From NCBI RefSeq assembly GCF_900450995.1, contig NZ_UGHY01000002.1, forward strand, positions 1,090,501 through 1,154,500: a DNA stretch of 64,000 nucleotides, read 5' to 3'. The translations under genes and the position numbers were made by a program. A model generated the notes under the pieces. The model was not told where the DNA came from. It searched no databases and worked only from the letters and a program-made list of their open reading frames with translations. Origin of the DNA: Haemophilus parainfluenzae. Lineage in GTDB: Bacteria; Pseudomonadota; Gammaproteobacteria; Enterobacterales; Pasteurellaceae. This document shows positions 11,014-23,126 of this stretch, piece by piece. Numbering within the stretch: the first letter of the stretch is position 1; every line of letters begins with the position of its first letter.

Positions 11014-11484
11014 GTGAATATTAATGCAACATTAATTGGTCAAACCATCGCCTTTATTATTTTTGTATGGTTTTGTGTGAAATTTGTTTGGCCACCAATT
11101 ATTAATGCGATTGAAACTCGTCAAAGTCAAATTGCGAACGCTTTAGCGTCAGCTGAAGCAGCTAAAAAAGAGCAAGCAGATACGAAAAATCTTGTTGAAC
11201 AAGAACTTTCAGCTGCAAAAGTACAAGCTCAAGACATTTTAGATGCTGCGAATAAACGTCGCAATGAAGTATTAGACGAAGTGAAGGCAGAAGCCGAAGA
11301 ACTAAAAGCAAAAATTATTGCTCAAGGTTATGCTGAAGTAGAAGCAGAACGTAAACGTGTTCAAGAAGAATTACGTGTTAAAGTGGCTTCATTGGCAGTG
11401 GCTGGTGCTGAGAAAATTGTGGGTCGTTCTATTGATGAAGCGGCAAACAATGACATTATTGATAAATTAGTTGCAGAGTTATAA
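11014..11484 (+). CDS. atpF: ATP synthase F0 subunit b (GTG start)
   Basis: Peripheral stalk subunit, 156 residues: one N-terminal membrane helix (about 5-27) and a long Ala/Glu/Lys-rich coiled coil to the end. It starts at GTG (11014) and follows a strong AAGGAGG eight bases upstream, which decides the start. It sits between atpE and atpH in the usual order. Confidence 0.96.
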   Translation: MNINATLIGQTIAFIIFVWFCVKFVWPPIINAIETRQSQIANALASAEAAKKEQADTKNLVEQELSAAKVQAQDILDAANKRRNEVLDEVKAEAEELKAKIIAQGYAEVEAERKRVQEELRVKVASLAVAGAEKIVGRSIDEAANNDIIDKLVAEL

Positions 11485-11496
11485 GAGGCTTAGCTT

Positions 11497-12030
11497 ATGT
11501 CAGAATTAACTACAATAGCTCGCCCTTATGCAAAAGCTGCATTCGACTTTGCCATTGAACAAAGTGCGGTCGAAAAATGGACTGAAATGTTAGGTTTCGC
11601 TGCAGCCGTAGCTAAAGATGAAACGGTAAAAGCTTACTTAAGTAGTTCTCTTTCTGCACAGAAATTAGCTGATACAGTAATTTCTATTTGTGGCGAACAA
11701 TTGGATCAATATGGGCAAAATCTTATTCGGTTAATGGCTGAAAATAAGCGTTTGAGTGCGATTCCTACCGTGTTTGAAGAATTTAAACATTATGTAGAAG
11801 AACACCAAGCTATTGCAGAAGTTGAGGTAACTTCCGCACAACCATTGAATGCAACACAAATCGAAAAAATTGCAGCTGCAATGGAAAAGAGATTAGCTCG
11901 CAAAGTGAAATTAAATTGCAATGTAGATAGCTCACTGATTGCCGGTGTGGTTATTCGTACTGAAGACTTTGTGATTGACGGAAGTAGCCGTGGGCAACTT
12001 GCTCGTCTCGCAAATGAGTTGCAATTATAA
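11497..12030 (+). CDS. atpH: ATP synthase F1 subunit delta
   Basis: A 177-residue OSCP/delta subunit that joins the peripheral stalk to the top of the alpha3beta3 head. It shows the N-terminal helical domain beginning with the typical [11 protein letters not shown] (9-19) and the C-terminal [22 protein letters not shown] signature. It lies 12 bases after atpF. A forward uptake signal core lies inside near 11565. Confidence 0.95.
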   Translation: MSELTTIARPYAKAAFDFAIEQSAVEKWTEMLGFAAAVAKDETVKAYLSSSLSAQKLADTVISICGEQLDQYGQNLIRLMAENKRLSAIPTVFEEFKHYVEEHQAIAEVEVTSAQPLNATQIEKIAAAMEKRLARKVKLNCNVDSSLIAGVVIRTEDFVIDGSSRGQLARLANELQL

Positions 12031-12042
12031 GAGGAATACAAG

Positions 12043-13584
12043 ATGCAACTAAATTCAACTGAAATTAGTGAATTGATTAAAAAACGCATCGCTCAATTTG
12101 ACGTGGTGAGCGAAGCCCGTAATACAGGGACTATTGTTTCTGTAAGTGACGGGATTATTCGTATTCATGGCTTAAGCGATGTGATGCAAGGCGAAATGAT
12201 CGCCTTACCAGGCAACCGTTACGCAATGGCACTTAACCTTGAACGTGATTCTGTTGGTGCGGTAGTAATGGGCCCTTACGCAGATTTAGCGGAAGGTATG
12301 GAAGTACAATGTACTGGCCGTATTCTTGAAGTACCAGTTGGTCGTGGTTTATTAGGTCGTGTGGTAAATACACTTGGTCAACCAATCGATGGTAAAGGTG
12401 AAATTGAAAACGATGGTTTCTCTCCTGTTGAAGTGATTGCACCAGGTGTTATCGATCGTAAATCTGTTGATCAGCCTGTACAAACCGGTTATAAAGCGGT
12501 TGACTCCATGGTTCCAATCGGTCGTGGTCAACGTGAGTTAATCATCGGTGACCGTCAAACTGGTAAAACAGCATTAGCAATCGACGCTATCATTAACCAA
12601 CGTGATTCAGGTATTAAATGTATCTATGTAGCGATCGGTCAAAAAGCTTCGACTATTGCAAACGTAGTGCGTAAATTAGAAGAGCACGGTGCACTTGAAA
12701 ACACTATCGTTGTTGCGGCATCTGCATCTGAATCAGCTGCTTTACAATATTTAGCACCTTATGCTGGTTGTGCAATGGGTGAATATTTCCGTGATCGCGG
12801 TGAAGATGCGTTAATCGTTTACGATGACTTGTCAAAACAAGCCGTTGCTTATCGTCAAATTTCATTATTATTACGTCGTCCACCAGGTCGTGAAGCATAT
12901 CCAGGTGACGTATTCTATCTACACTCACGTTTACTTGAACGTGCAGCACGTGTAAATGAAGAATACGTAGAAAAATTTACTCAAGGTGCAGTAAAAGGAA
13001 AAACAGGTTCTTTAACCGCTCTTCCTATCATTGAAACTCAAGCGGGTGACGTTTCTGCATTCGTTCCAACCAACGTAATTTCGATTACCGATGGTCAGAT
13101 TTTCTTAGAATCTAACTTGTTTAACTCTGGTATTCGTCCAGCGGTAAACCCTGGTATTTCGGTATCTCGTGTGGGTGGTTCTGCACAAACTAAAGTAGTG
13201 AAAAAATTAGCTGGTGGTATCCGTACCGCATTAGCTCAGTATCGTGAATTAGCGGCGTTTGCTCAGTTTGCATCTGACCTTGATGATGCTACACGCAAAC
13301 AACTTTCTCATGGTGAAAAAGTCACTGAATTATTGAAACAAAAACAATATGTACCGCTTAGCGTAGCAGAACAATCTGTGTTGCTTTTCGCGGTTGAGTT
13401 TGGCTATTTAGAAGATGTGGAATTGCAAAAAATTGCAAGTTTTGAAGCCGCACTTTTAGATTACGCTCGCCGTAACCACAGCGAGTTTATGGCTGAATTG
13501 ACCAAAACCGGTAATTACAATGATGAAGTTAAAGCATCATTGAAAGCGATTTTGGATAACTTTAAAGCCAACAGCGCGTGGTAA
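12043..13584 (+). CDS. atpA: ATP synthase F1 subunit alpha
   Basis: Non-catalytic nucleotide-binding subunit of F1, 513 residues. Walker A is GDRQTGKT (169-176). The arginine finger lies in the conserved [17 protein letters not shown] stretch, and the N-terminal beta-barrel precedes the nucleotide-binding domain. The length equals that of E. coli AtpA. The gene starts 12 bases after atpH. Confidence 0.98.
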   Translation: MQLNSTEISELIKKRIAQFDVVSEARNTGTIVSVSDGIIRIHGLSDVMQGEMIALPGNRYAMALNLERDSVGAVVMGPYADLAEGMEVQCTGRILEVPVGRGLLGRVVNTLGQPIDGKGEIENDGFSPVEVIAPGVIDRKSVDQPVQTGYKAVDSMVPIGRGQRELIIGDRQTGKTALAIDAIINQRDSGIKCIYVAIGQKASTIANVVRKLEEHGALENTIVVAASASESAALQYLAPYAGCAMGEYFRDRGEDALIVYDDLSKQAVAYRQISLLLRRPPGREAYPGDVFYLHSRLLERAARVNEEYVEKFTQGAVKGKTGSLTALPIIETQAGDVSAFVPTNVISITDGQIFLESNLFNSGIRPAVNPGISVSRVGGSAQTKVVKKLAGGIRTALAQYRELAAFAQFASDLDDATRKQLSHGEKVTELLKQKQYVPLSVAEQSVLLFAVEFGYLEDVELQKIASFEAALLDYARRNHSEFMAELTKTGNYNDEVKASLKAILDNFKANSAW

Positions 13585-13602
13585 AAGTAACGGAGAAATA
13601 AG

Positions 13603-15862
<2,260 letters not shown>

Positions 15863-15892
15863 TCACTTCAAGTCATTTGAAGGAGAACAAAA

Positions 15893-16321
15893 ATGGCGAC
15901 ATTTAACCTAATAATAGTCAGCGCAGAGCGAAAAATCTTTGAAGGTGCTGTGAAACAAATCCAAGCAACAGGTGTGGAAGGTGAACTAGGTATTTTACCA
16001 AACCACACTCCTTTGATGACGGCGATTAAGCCTGGGATTGTTAAATTTACCCTTGAAGATGGCAATGAAGAAGTTATCTATGTTTCGGGCGGCTTCTTAG
16101 AAGTTCAACCTAAAGTAGTAACGGTACTTGCCGATGTTGCAATTCGCGGTAGCGAGTTAGATGCAGATCGTATTCGTGAAGCGAAACGTAAGGCGGAAGA
16201 AAATATTGTGAATCACGCAGTTGATGTAGATCATGATTTACTTGTAGCTAAACTTTCTAAAGAATTAGCGAAACTTCGTGCTTACGAACTTACTGAAAAA
16301 CTCGTTAAATCAAAACGATAA
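15893..16321 (+). CDS. atpC: ATP synthase F1 subunit epsilon
   Basis: A 142-residue subunit with the N-terminal beta-sandwich ([31 protein letters not shown]) and the two-helix C-terminal tail that can inhibit rotation. It is the last gene of the operon and is followed by a terminator. The start follows GGAG in AAGGAGAAC. Confidence 0.96.
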   Translation: MATFNLIIVSAERKIFEGAVKQIQATGVEGELGILPNHTPLMTAIKPGIVKFTLEDGNEEVIYVSGGFLEVQPKVVTVLADVAIRGSELDADRIREAKRKAEENIVNHAVDVDHDLLVAKLSKELAKLRAYELTEKLVKSKR

Positions 16322-16336
16322 GATAATGATAATAAA

Positions 16337-16368
16337 AAAGAGCGGTTATTTTGACCGCTCTTTTTGTT
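16337..16368. terminator. Bidirectional terminator after atpC
   Basis: AAAGAGCGGT (16337-16346) pairs with ACCGCTCTTT (16354-16363), with T-rich flanks. It is shared with the convergent ilvA. The arms are the GAGCGGT variant of the uptake signal. Confidence 0.85.
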
Positions 16369-16371
16369 TTT

Positions 16372-17913
16372 CTATCGTAAGAAATATCGATACGCTTTAC
16401 TTTCACTAACATCTTCATAAACATAGCCGAGTTCTGCTAAAGCTTGTTCAAATTCTGCGTTATCTTTTTCGCCTAATTGGAAAGCCGCAAGAATATTACC
16501 GTAATCGGCTCCATGTGCACGGTAATGGAACAATGAAATATTCCAACGTTTACCCAATATTTCTAAGAATTTAAGTAAAGCGCCTTTCTGCTCTGGAAAT
16601 TCAAAGCTATAAAGTCGTTCATGATGATTAGAAACTCGTCCACCTATTAAATAACGCACGTGAGTTTTGGCGATATCATCATTAGACATATCTTCTACAT
16701 CAAAGCCATTTTTCGTTAAGTCAGCAATAATCTCCGCTTTTTCAGATTCATTGGTCGTGCGCACACCAACAAAAATACAGGCCTTTTGATTATCTGCATA
16801 ACGATAACTAAATTCTGTTACTGCACGGTTACCAATAACATGGGCAAATTTTAAGAAACTACCCGGTTGTTCCGGCATAGTTACCGCCAATAAAGCTTCA
16901 CGGTTTTCACCTATTTCGCAACGTTCTGAAACATAACGCAATGTATGAAAGTTAAGGTTGGCACCGGATAAAATTGCTGCCATATTTTTGCCTTGAATAT
17001 TGTGCTGTTTGACGTATTTTTTCAGACCGGCTAAACCTAACGCACCAGATGGCTCTGATACCGCACGCACATTTTCGAATAAATCTTTCATTGCTGCGCA
17101 AACTTCATCGCTGTCTACCAGCACCATACCGTCTAAATATTTTTGACATAAACGAAATGTTTCGTCACCAATACGTTTTACCGCCACACCATCAGCGAAT
17201 AAGCCAACATGTGCTAAATCTGTAGGTTCACCTTTTTCTAAGGCAGCATTCAAACAGGCTGAATCTTTGGATTCAACACCAATGATTTTGATTTCCGGCA
17301 TAAATTGCTTGAGTAAAATGGCTACACCAGCGGCGAGACCACCCCCTCCAACTTGCACAAAGACATAATCCAAATCAGCCACTTGTTGCAGCATTTCCAT
17401 TGCCAACGTCCCTTGACCCGCGATCACCAATGGATGATCAAACGGCGGAATAAATGTCATATGTTTAGATTTTGAAAGCTCAATAGCTTTGGATTTGGCC
17501 TCATCAAAATTAGCTCCATGTAGCAACACTTCGCCACCAAATCCACGAACTGCATCCACTTTAATGCTTGGTGTGTTTTGTGGCATAACAATTAATGCTT
17601 TTAGTCCAAGCTGTTTCGCTGATAATGCTACGCCTTGCGCATGATTACCCGCAGAAGCAGCAATAACACCAGCCTGTTTTTGTTCATCAGAAAGGCTAGA
17701 AATCATTGCATAAGCACCACGCAGCTTAAAGCTATTTACTGGTTGGCGGTCTTCACGCTTAATCCAAATATTATTATGTAGGCGCTCGGATAATTTCCCC
17801 ATTTTTTGTAGCGGGGTTACAGTAGCGGCTTCATATACTCTGGAGCCAAGTTTAACAATCGCGTTAACATAATCCGATTGAGAGGGTTGAGGATTGGTAA
17901 GTAAATTTTTCAT
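16372..17913 (-). CDS. ilvA: Threonine dehydratase, biosynthetic (IlvA)
   Basis: Pyridoxal-phosphate enzyme that deaminates threonine to 2-oxobutanoate, the first step to isoleucine. It has 513 residues: a catalytic domain with the PLP lysine Lys63 in VNSFKLRGAYAM and the glycine-rich phosphate loop in VQVGGGGLAAGVA, then two C-terminal ACT-like regulatory domains (from about residue 330), which marks the isoleucine-inhibited biosynthetic form rather than the short catabolic one. It is the last gene of the minus-strand ilvG-ilvM-ilvD-ilvA cluster. Confidence 0.96.
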   Translation of the reverse strand: MKNLLTNPQPSQSDYVNAIVKLGSRVYEAATVTPLQKMGKLSERLHNNIWIKREDRQPVNSFKLRGAYAMISSLSDEQKQAGVIAASAGNHAQGVALSAKQLGLKALIVMPQNTPSIKVDAVRGFGGEVLLHGANFDEAKSKAIELSKSKHMTFIPPFDHPLVIAGQGTLAMEMLQQVADLDYVFVQVGGGGLAAGVAILLKQFMPEIKIIGVESKDSACLNAALEKGEPTDLAHVGLFADGVAVKRIGDETFRLCQKYLDGMVLVDSDEVCAAMKDLFENVRAVSEPSGALGLAGLKKYVKQHNIQGKNMAAILSGANLNFHTLRYVSERCEIGENREALLAVTMPEQPGSFLKFAHVIGNRAVTEFSYRYADNQKACIFVGVRTTNESEKAEIIADLTKNGFDVEDMSNDDIAKTHVRYLIGGRVSNHHERLYSFEFPEQKGALLKFLEILGKRWNISLFHYRAHGADYGNILAAFQLGEKDNAEFEQALAELGYVYEDVSESKAYRYFLR

Positions 17914-17963
17914 GATACTTAATTTGTTATGATGAAGTGCGGTTAATTTTTTCTTTATTTTTA

Positions 17964-17989
17964 TCCTCCTCTCTTTTATGAGAGGAGGA
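17964..17989 (-). other. Stable hairpin between ilvD and ilvA without a U-run
   Basis: TCCTCCTCTC (17964-17973) pairs perfectly with GAGAGGAGGA (17980-17989) around a 6-base loop. Read on the minus strand, the 3' side is A-rich, so it is not a standard terminator. It may act in mRNA processing or stability inside the operon. Confidence 0.5.
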
Positions 17990-18000
17990 GCGATTAGAGA

Positions 18001-19839
18001 TTATTTTAATAGACTTTTATCACGCACCGCGCCTTTATCTGCAGAAGTGGCAAAGTGGCCAAACACTTTTAATGCAAAGGACACTTCACGCTCGCGGTGA
18101 GCGGGTTGCCAGCCTTTGGCATTTTGCTCGGTACGGCGTTTTGCTAATTCGTCATCGCTGATTTTAAGATTAATCAAGCGATTTGGAATATCAATTTCGA
18201 TAATATCGTCATCATGCACTAAACCAATCGCACCGCCAGAAGCCGCTTCAGGCGAGGCGTGACCAATAGATAATCCAGAGGTACCGCCAGAGAAGCGGCC
18301 ATCTGTTAATAAAGCACATTTTTTACCTAGGCCCATTGATTTTAAGTAGCTCGTTGGGTACAACATTTCTTGCATACCAGGACCACCTTTTGGACCCTCG
18401 TAGCGGATGACTACTACATGGCCTTCTTTCACTTTGCCACCTAAAATACCGGCTACCGCATCTTCTTGGCTTTCAAATACGATAGCACGGCCTGTGAATT
18501 TCCAGATAGATTCATCCACACCCGCCGTTTTTACGATACAGCCGTCTTTTGCGATGTTACCGAATAATACGGCTAGACCGCCTTCTTGAGAAATTGCGTT
18601 TTCTTTGTTACGGATACAACCGCTTACACGGTCATCATCTACGCTATCCCAACGACAATCTTGCGAGAAGGCTTGTGTGGTACGAATGCCAGCAGGGCCG
18701 GCACGGAAGAATTTGTGTAATTCTTCGTCTTTGTTACGAATAATATCGTATTGATTTAATTGTTCTTCTAGTGTTGTTCCTAGCACGGTTTTGGTGTTGC
18801 GATGGATTAAACCCGCACGATCTAATTCACCTAATAAGCCCATAATGCCACCTGCACGGTGTACATCTTCCATGTGGTATTTATTAGTGTTTGGTGCGAT
18901 TTTACTTAAGCAAGGGACAACACGGGATAAGCGGTCAATATCTGCCATTTTGAAATCTACACCAGCTTCTTGAGCAGCCGCTAATAAGTGTAAAACGGTA
19001 TTACTTGAACCACCCATTGCAATATCTAAACTCATGGCATTTTCAAAGGCTTCAAAGGTACCGATTGAACGTGGCAGAACACTTTCATCATCTTGTTCAT
19101 AATAGCGTTTGCAAAGTTCTACAATTTGACGACCTGCTTTTAAGAATAATTCTTTGCGGTCAGCATGGGTTGCCAACATAGAACCATTGCCCGGTAAAGA
19201 TAAACCTAAGGCTTCTGTTAAGCAATTCATTGAGTTAGCGGTAAACATCCCTGAGCAAGAACCACAGGTTGGGCAAGCGCTGCGCTCAATGGCATCAACA
19301 TCTTTATCGCTGACATTTACATCAGCGCTTTGAATCATTGCATCAATTAAGTCTAACTTGATGAGCTGGTCAGAAAGTTTAGTTTTACCCGCTTCCATCG
19401 GACCACCTGAAACGAAGATGGTTGGAATGTTTAAACGCATTGCCGCCATCAACATTCCCGGGGTGATTTTGTCACAGTTGGAAATACATACCATTGCATC
19501 AGCACAGTGAGCATTAACCATATATTCTACGCTGTCTGCGATCAAATCACGGCTTGGTAAGGAATAAAGCATCCCTCCGTGACCCATCGCGATACCGTCA
19601 TCTACCGCAATAGTATTAAATTCTTTTGCTACGCCGCCGGCTTTTTCAATTTCAGCTGCAACCAGTTGTCCCATATCTTTTAAATGAACATGCCCAGGTA
19701 CGAATTGGGTGAAAGAGTTCACCACCGCAATAATCGGTTTACCAAAGTCATTTTCTTTCATCCCTGTTGCACGCCATAAAGCACGTGCACCTGCCATATT
19801 GCGACCCTGAGTACTAGTCGCTGAACGTAGTTTTGGCAT
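18001..19839 (-). CDS. ilvD: Dihydroxy-acid dehydratase (IlvD)
   Basis: Iron-sulfur enzyme that dehydrates 2,3-dihydroxy acids to 2-oxo acids in isoleucine and valine synthesis. The ATG at 19839 gives 612 residues (E. coli 616) starting [20 protein letters not shown], preceded by GGAGAG; the longer frame from 19854 is not needed. Cluster cysteines are seen in [10 protein letters not shown] and [16 protein letters not shown]. The C-terminal half has [14 protein letters not shown]. It is separated from ilvM by an unusually long 429-base gap. Confidence 0.96.
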   Translation of the reverse strand: MPKLRSATSTQGRNMAGARALWRATGMKENDFGKPIIAVVNSFTQFVPGHVHLKDMGQLVAAEIEKAGGVAKEFNTIAVDDGIAMGHGGMLYSLPSRDLIADSVEYMVNAHCADAMVCISNCDKITPGMLMAAMRLNIPTIFVSGGPMEAGKTKLSDQLIKLDLIDAMIQSADVNVSDKDVDAIERSACPTCGSCSGMFTANSMNCLTEALGLSLPGNGSMLATHADRKELFLKAGRQIVELCKRYYEQDDESVLPRSIGTFEAFENAMSLDIAMGGSSNTVLHLLAAAQEAGVDFKMADIDRLSRVVPCLSKIAPNTNKYHMEDVHRAGGIMGLLGELDRAGLIHRNTKTVLGTTLEEQLNQYDIIRNKDEELHKFFRAGPAGIRTTQAFSQDCRWDSVDDDRVSGCIRNKENAISQEGGLAVLFGNIAKDGCIVKTAGVDESIWKFTGRAIVFESQEDAVAGILGGKVKEGHVVVIRYEGPKGGPGMQEMLYPTSYLKSMGLGKKCALLTDGRFSGGTSGLSIGHASPEAASGGAIGLVHDDDIIEIDIPNRLINLKISDDELAKRRTEQNAKGWQPAHREREVSFALKVFGHFATSADKGAVRDKSLLK

Positions 19840-19882
19840 AAATAATCTCTCCAAGTCAATTTTTGTTAAAGTTCGTTTATTT

Positions 19883-20089
19883 AATTTCTTCGTTAATGAA
19901 TACTGCCAAATCTCCCCTACCCCTCTTTGCTAAAGAGGGGGGAAATCTTTAGCTAATGAACAACAATTTTCTCACTTTCATTTTAGTTAGCTAAATCATA
20001 AACGCTAAGTTCTAATTTCATCTCACTTCAATCCCCTCTTTAGCAAAGAGGGGTAGGGGAGATTTGTCAGAAGATAATACGAAGAAATT
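19883..20089. repeat. Inverted-repeat element between ilvM and ilvD (MITE-like candidate)
   Basis: The arms 19907-19940 and 20033-20066 are perfect 34-base reverse complements. Each arm also folds on itself (CCCCTCTTT pairs with AAAGAGGGG), and each outer part reads CAAATCTCCCCTAC. A further outer match, AATTTCTTCGT (19883-19893), is mirrored by ACGAAGAAATT (20079-20089). The 92 bases between the arms are AT-rich and have no open frame. The rest of the 19840-20268 gap shows only one uptake signal near 20152. No second copy was seen in the window. Confidence 0.75.
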
Positions 20090-20268
20090 ATTCGATAAAA
20101 TTAAGTTTATAAATACAATTATTTAGATAAAGAACTTATTGATTAAAATAAAAGTGCGGTCAGATTTAATAGTTGTTTCTAACTACATGTAAATTAAATA
20201 GCTCCATTAGCTATATCTACGCACTTGTAAACCATTTGTTTTGTATCGTATTGTTCTTCAAATTTTTT

Positions 20269-20487
20269 TTAAATAATATTTAAAACATCCGGCAGTTTTG
20301 CCAATTGATTCACCAACAAATCAAAAGTGCGGTCAGATTTTACAGTGATTTTTAACTTCACTTGGGTTTCTACCAATGCCATCTCCATATTAGTCACAGT
20401 GAAGCCACGTAAACGAATAACGCGTAATACACGTTCTAAAACCTCAGGGCGATGTTGAGCGATCAAGTCAAAAGTATATTGATTCAT
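20269..20487 (-). CDS. ilvM: Acetolactate synthase II small subunit (IlvM)
   Basis: A 72-residue ACT-domain regulatory subunit of acetohydroxyacid synthase II. It shows RPEVLERVLRVIRLRGF, the typical first helix of IlvM. The start at ATG 20487 is chosen because it follows GGAGG and lies one base after the ilvG stop codon (20489-20491). The upstream ATG at 20523 would read deep into ilvG. An uptake signal (near 20325) lies inside the frame. Confidence 0.9.
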   Translation of the reverse strand: MNQYTFDLIAQHRPEVLERVLRVIRLRGFTVTNMEMALVETQVKLKITVKSDRTFDLLVNQLAKLPDVLNII

Positions 20488-20488
20488 C

Positions 20489-22144
20489 TTAAATTTCCTC
20501 CAACATATCGGCATTACATGCACCTGGTGGGACTAATGGCCATACGCATTCTTCAGGTGGAATGCATACTTGTAGCAAATAAGCGGTTTCGCTATTTAAT
20601 AAGCGATTAAGTGCTGCATCCACGTCATCAGCGAGCTCAATGCGTTCAGCTGGAATATCAAAGGATTTCGCTAACATCACGAAATCAGGGTTATCTTCTA
20701 AAATGGTTTCAGAGCGGCGTTTGTTCCAGAAAAGGTCTTGCCATTGACGTACCATACCTAGGCGTTGGTTATCTAACAGCAAAATTTTCACGGGTAGTTT
20801 GCCGCGTTTGATTGAACCTAATTCTTGGATGTTCATCATCAATGAACCATCGCCTGTCACCAAAATCACTTCATCATGAGGACGTGCTTTTTTCGCGCCC
20901 ACCGCTGCAGGTAAACCAAATCCCATGGTGCCGAACCCCGCGGAGGTAATATAGTTTTCTGGTGCGAAATGATGCATATGTTGTGCAGACCACATTTGGT
21001 GTTGGCCCACATCGGTACAAATCACCGCATTTTGAGGTTTACGCTGAGAAAGCGTGTTGAGTAATGACCAAGGGTCAATTGGTCGGTTACCAGCATTGTC
21101 GATGTAAGTGAAATCGAGTTTGGCTTTCAGCGCTTGAATATGTGCACGCCAATCATCAATCGCAAGTGGGATGCTTAAAGCCTCTAAGGCTTGAATTAAA
21201 TCACCCTGAAGGGCAACATTTGCCACACGAAGTTTATTGATTTCTGCTGCATCAATATCACAATGGATCACTTTCGCGTGTGGTGCAAAACTATCTAATT
21301 TACCCGTTACACGGTCATCAAAACGCGCACCGCATACTAACAATAAATCACATTCTTGTACGGCAACATTTGCAGCTCTTGTGCCGTGCATACCAATCAT
21401 GCCCATATAAACGGGATCAGTCGGGTCAATTGAGCCTAAACCTTTCAATGTTGAAACAGATGGCATTTGGGTGATTTGTAGGAATTTTCTGACCGCTTGC
21501 GTTGCGTTTGCCATACCTACGCCACCACCGACATAAAGCACGGGTTTTTGCGCTTTTGTCAATAATTCTTTTGCTTCCGCTAATTTTAATTCTGAAAGTG
21601 CGGTTGGTTTTACGGTTGGTTTGACAATAGGTTTGATATGTTCTGGTACATCGCTCACTTGGATGTTGCGAGGCACATCAATGAGAATGGGACCAGGTCT
21701 GCCACTTTGTGCAATTTGGAAAGCAGAGGCAATAATTTCGGGGAGTTCTTCGATGGATTGCACAATGTAGCTGTGCTTGGTACAAGCAAGAGATAAACCT
21801 AAAACATCAGCTTCTTGGAAAGCATCGGTTCCGATAAGGGGAGCAGCTACTTGACCTGTAAACGCCACGATTGGTACAGAGTCAGCAAAGGCATCACCTA
21901 AACCTGTAATTAAATTGGTCGCACCTGGGCCTGACGTTGCGACACATACTCCTACTTTGCCTGTAGAGCGTGCATAACCAATTGCGGCTATTGAGGCACC
22001 TTGTTCGTTACGACAAAGGAGATGGTCAAGACCTGAGTCATAGATGGCATCATAGGTTGGCATGATTGCCCCGCCTGGGTAGCCGAAAAGATCGGTTACA
22101 CCGTGCGCTTTTAAACATTCGATAATGAGTTGTGCGCCTGTCAT
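20489..22144 (-). CDS. ilvG: Acetolactate synthase II large subunit (IlvG)
   Basis: Thiamine-diphosphate enzyme that condenses two pyruvates, or pyruvate with 2-oxobutanoate, in branched-chain amino acid synthesis. It has 551 residues, with catalytic Glu47 in [18 protein letters not shown], the [12 protein letters not shown] motif, a central FAD-binding domain, and the C-terminal ThDP-binding [14 protein letters not shown]. Full length and intact. It is the first gene of ilvGMDA. No convincing leader peptide or attenuator is visible upstream. Confidence 0.95.
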   Translation of the reverse strand: MTGAQLIIECLKAHGVTDLFGYPGGAIMPTYDAIYDSGLDHLLCRNEQGASIAAIGYARSTGKVGVCVATSGPGATNLITGLGDAFADSVPIVAFTGQVAAPLIGTDAFQEADVLGLSLACTKHSYIVQSIEELPEIIASAFQIAQSGRPGPILIDVPRNIQVSDVPEHIKPIVKPTVKPTALSELKLAEAKELLTKAQKPVLYVGGGVGMANATQAVRKFLQITQMPSVSTLKGLGSIDPTDPVYMGMIGMHGTRAANVAVQECDLLLVCGARFDDRVTGKLDSFAPHAKVIHCDIDAAEINKLRVANVALQGDLIQALEALSIPLAIDDWRAHIQALKAKLDFTYIDNAGNRPIDPWSLLNTLSQRKPQNAVICTDVGQHQMWSAQHMHHFAPENYITSAGFGTMGFGLPAAVGAKKARPHDEVILVTGDGSLMMNIQELGSIKRGKLPVKILLLDNQRLGMVRQWQDLFWNKRRSETILEDNPDFVMLAKSFDIPAERIELADDVDAALNRLLNSETAYLLQVCIPPEECVWPLVPPGACNADMLEEI

Positions 22145-22250
22145 GTTGCTTCCCGTTTTTATGATTATTAAATAATTTTATGAATATTGAAGTTTTGCAT
22201 TGTAGCGGAATTTTTCGCCTTTGGTTAGGTTTTCGCGAAAAAACAGATGA

Positions 22251-22284
22251 AAAAAACACGATAACCAAGATTATCGTGTTTTTT
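22251..22284. terminator. Terminator upstream of ilvG
   Basis: AAAAAACACGATAA (22251-22264) pairs with TTATCGTGTTTTTT (22271-22284), a perfect 14-bp stem with a 6-base loop. Read on the minus strand it ends the DUF533 gene before ilvG. Confidence 0.85.
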
Positions 22285-22329
22285 GATGAGAAGTGCGGTC
22301 AGAAAACACGATGTTTTCTGTACGCAAAA

Positions 22330-22968
22330 TTAGAAGCCGGCTTGTTTTTCTAATTGTTCAACAAGCGCATCGTCTAAGCCTAACGCTTTTGCTAAGTCTG
22401 CTAAGAAAATGATTTCTTTGCGAGATAAATCTTTACTTACTAAACGAGCAGCTAAGTATACATTGCTTGCAAGTGCAGTATCGTTGCCTACAAGACGTGC
22501 AATTTCATTGATAGAAATTGGATTTTGGGTTTCTTGTGCAAGCCATTGTGCTAATTCAGGGTTGTTGCCTGCTTCGTTTTCAATAGTTTGTTTTTCATCT
22601 TCAGTAATTTCACCGTCTGCTGCCGCTGCGGCGATCATGGTGCGTAAAATTAATTCGCCTGCATCGACATGGCTTGATGAATTTAGTACATCAAATGCAT
22701 TTTCTGAGATGTTTGGTTGGCTGTTTTGTTGGGATTTTTGATAGTTTTGGTAAGCTTGGTAAGCAAGGTTACCTAAAACGGCAAGTGAGCCTAATTTTGC
22801 TAAGCTTGCACCGCCACTACGGCCTAAAATCATCGATAAAATACCACCTAACGCTGCACCACCACCAACTTTGGTGAGAGAGTCGATAGTTTGGTTGCCT
22901 GTTTCAAGTTTGCTTGCAGAGTTTTTAGCTACATCTAAAACTTGATTTAAAATTCTGTTGAGATCCAT
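22330..22968 (-). CDS. DUF533 / TerB-like protein (YebE family)
   Basis: A 212-residue protein. A glycine-rich hydrophobic stretch (GGGAALGGILSMILG, residues 33-47) suggests membrane contact. It is followed by a TerB-like helical domain with MIAAAAADGEITEDEKQTIE (near residues 111-130), an acidic loop typical of DUF533. Function is unknown in this family. It is likely transcribed alone, with a terminator after it. Confidence 0.8.
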   Translation of the reverse strand: MDLNRILNQVLDVAKNSASKLETGNQTIDSLTKVGGGAALGGILSMILGRSGGASLAKLGSLAVLGNLAYQAYQNYQKSQQNSQPNISENAFDVLNSSSHVDAGELILRTMIAAAAADGEITEDEKQTIENEAGNNPELAQWLAQETQNPISINEIARLVGNDTALASNVYLAARLVSKDLSRKEIIFLADLAKALGLDDALVEQLEKQAGF

Positions 22969-23126
22969 AAATGTTTCCTTTTGGTTATTAATAGAGATTA
23001 AATTCCACCTTTAGACAGTGATATTAAAAAAAATTCATTATTTTTAACCGCACTTTAAATCAAATTCTTGACTAGGTTTTAGAATTCACTATATTGAAAC
23101 CTTTCTTCATTCAAAAGGAACTTAAT

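Noticed and set aside
19941..20032. Coding remnant of ilvE between the inverted-repeat arms
   Set aside because: The 92 bases show no open frame and no similarity to transaminase motifs that I can see.
22164..22198. Short frame [10 protein letters not shown] upstream of ilvG as a leader peptide
   Set aside because: Its ATG overlaps the only good -10 candidate, it lacks a run of Ile, Leu or Val codons, and no terminator/antiterminator pair follows it.
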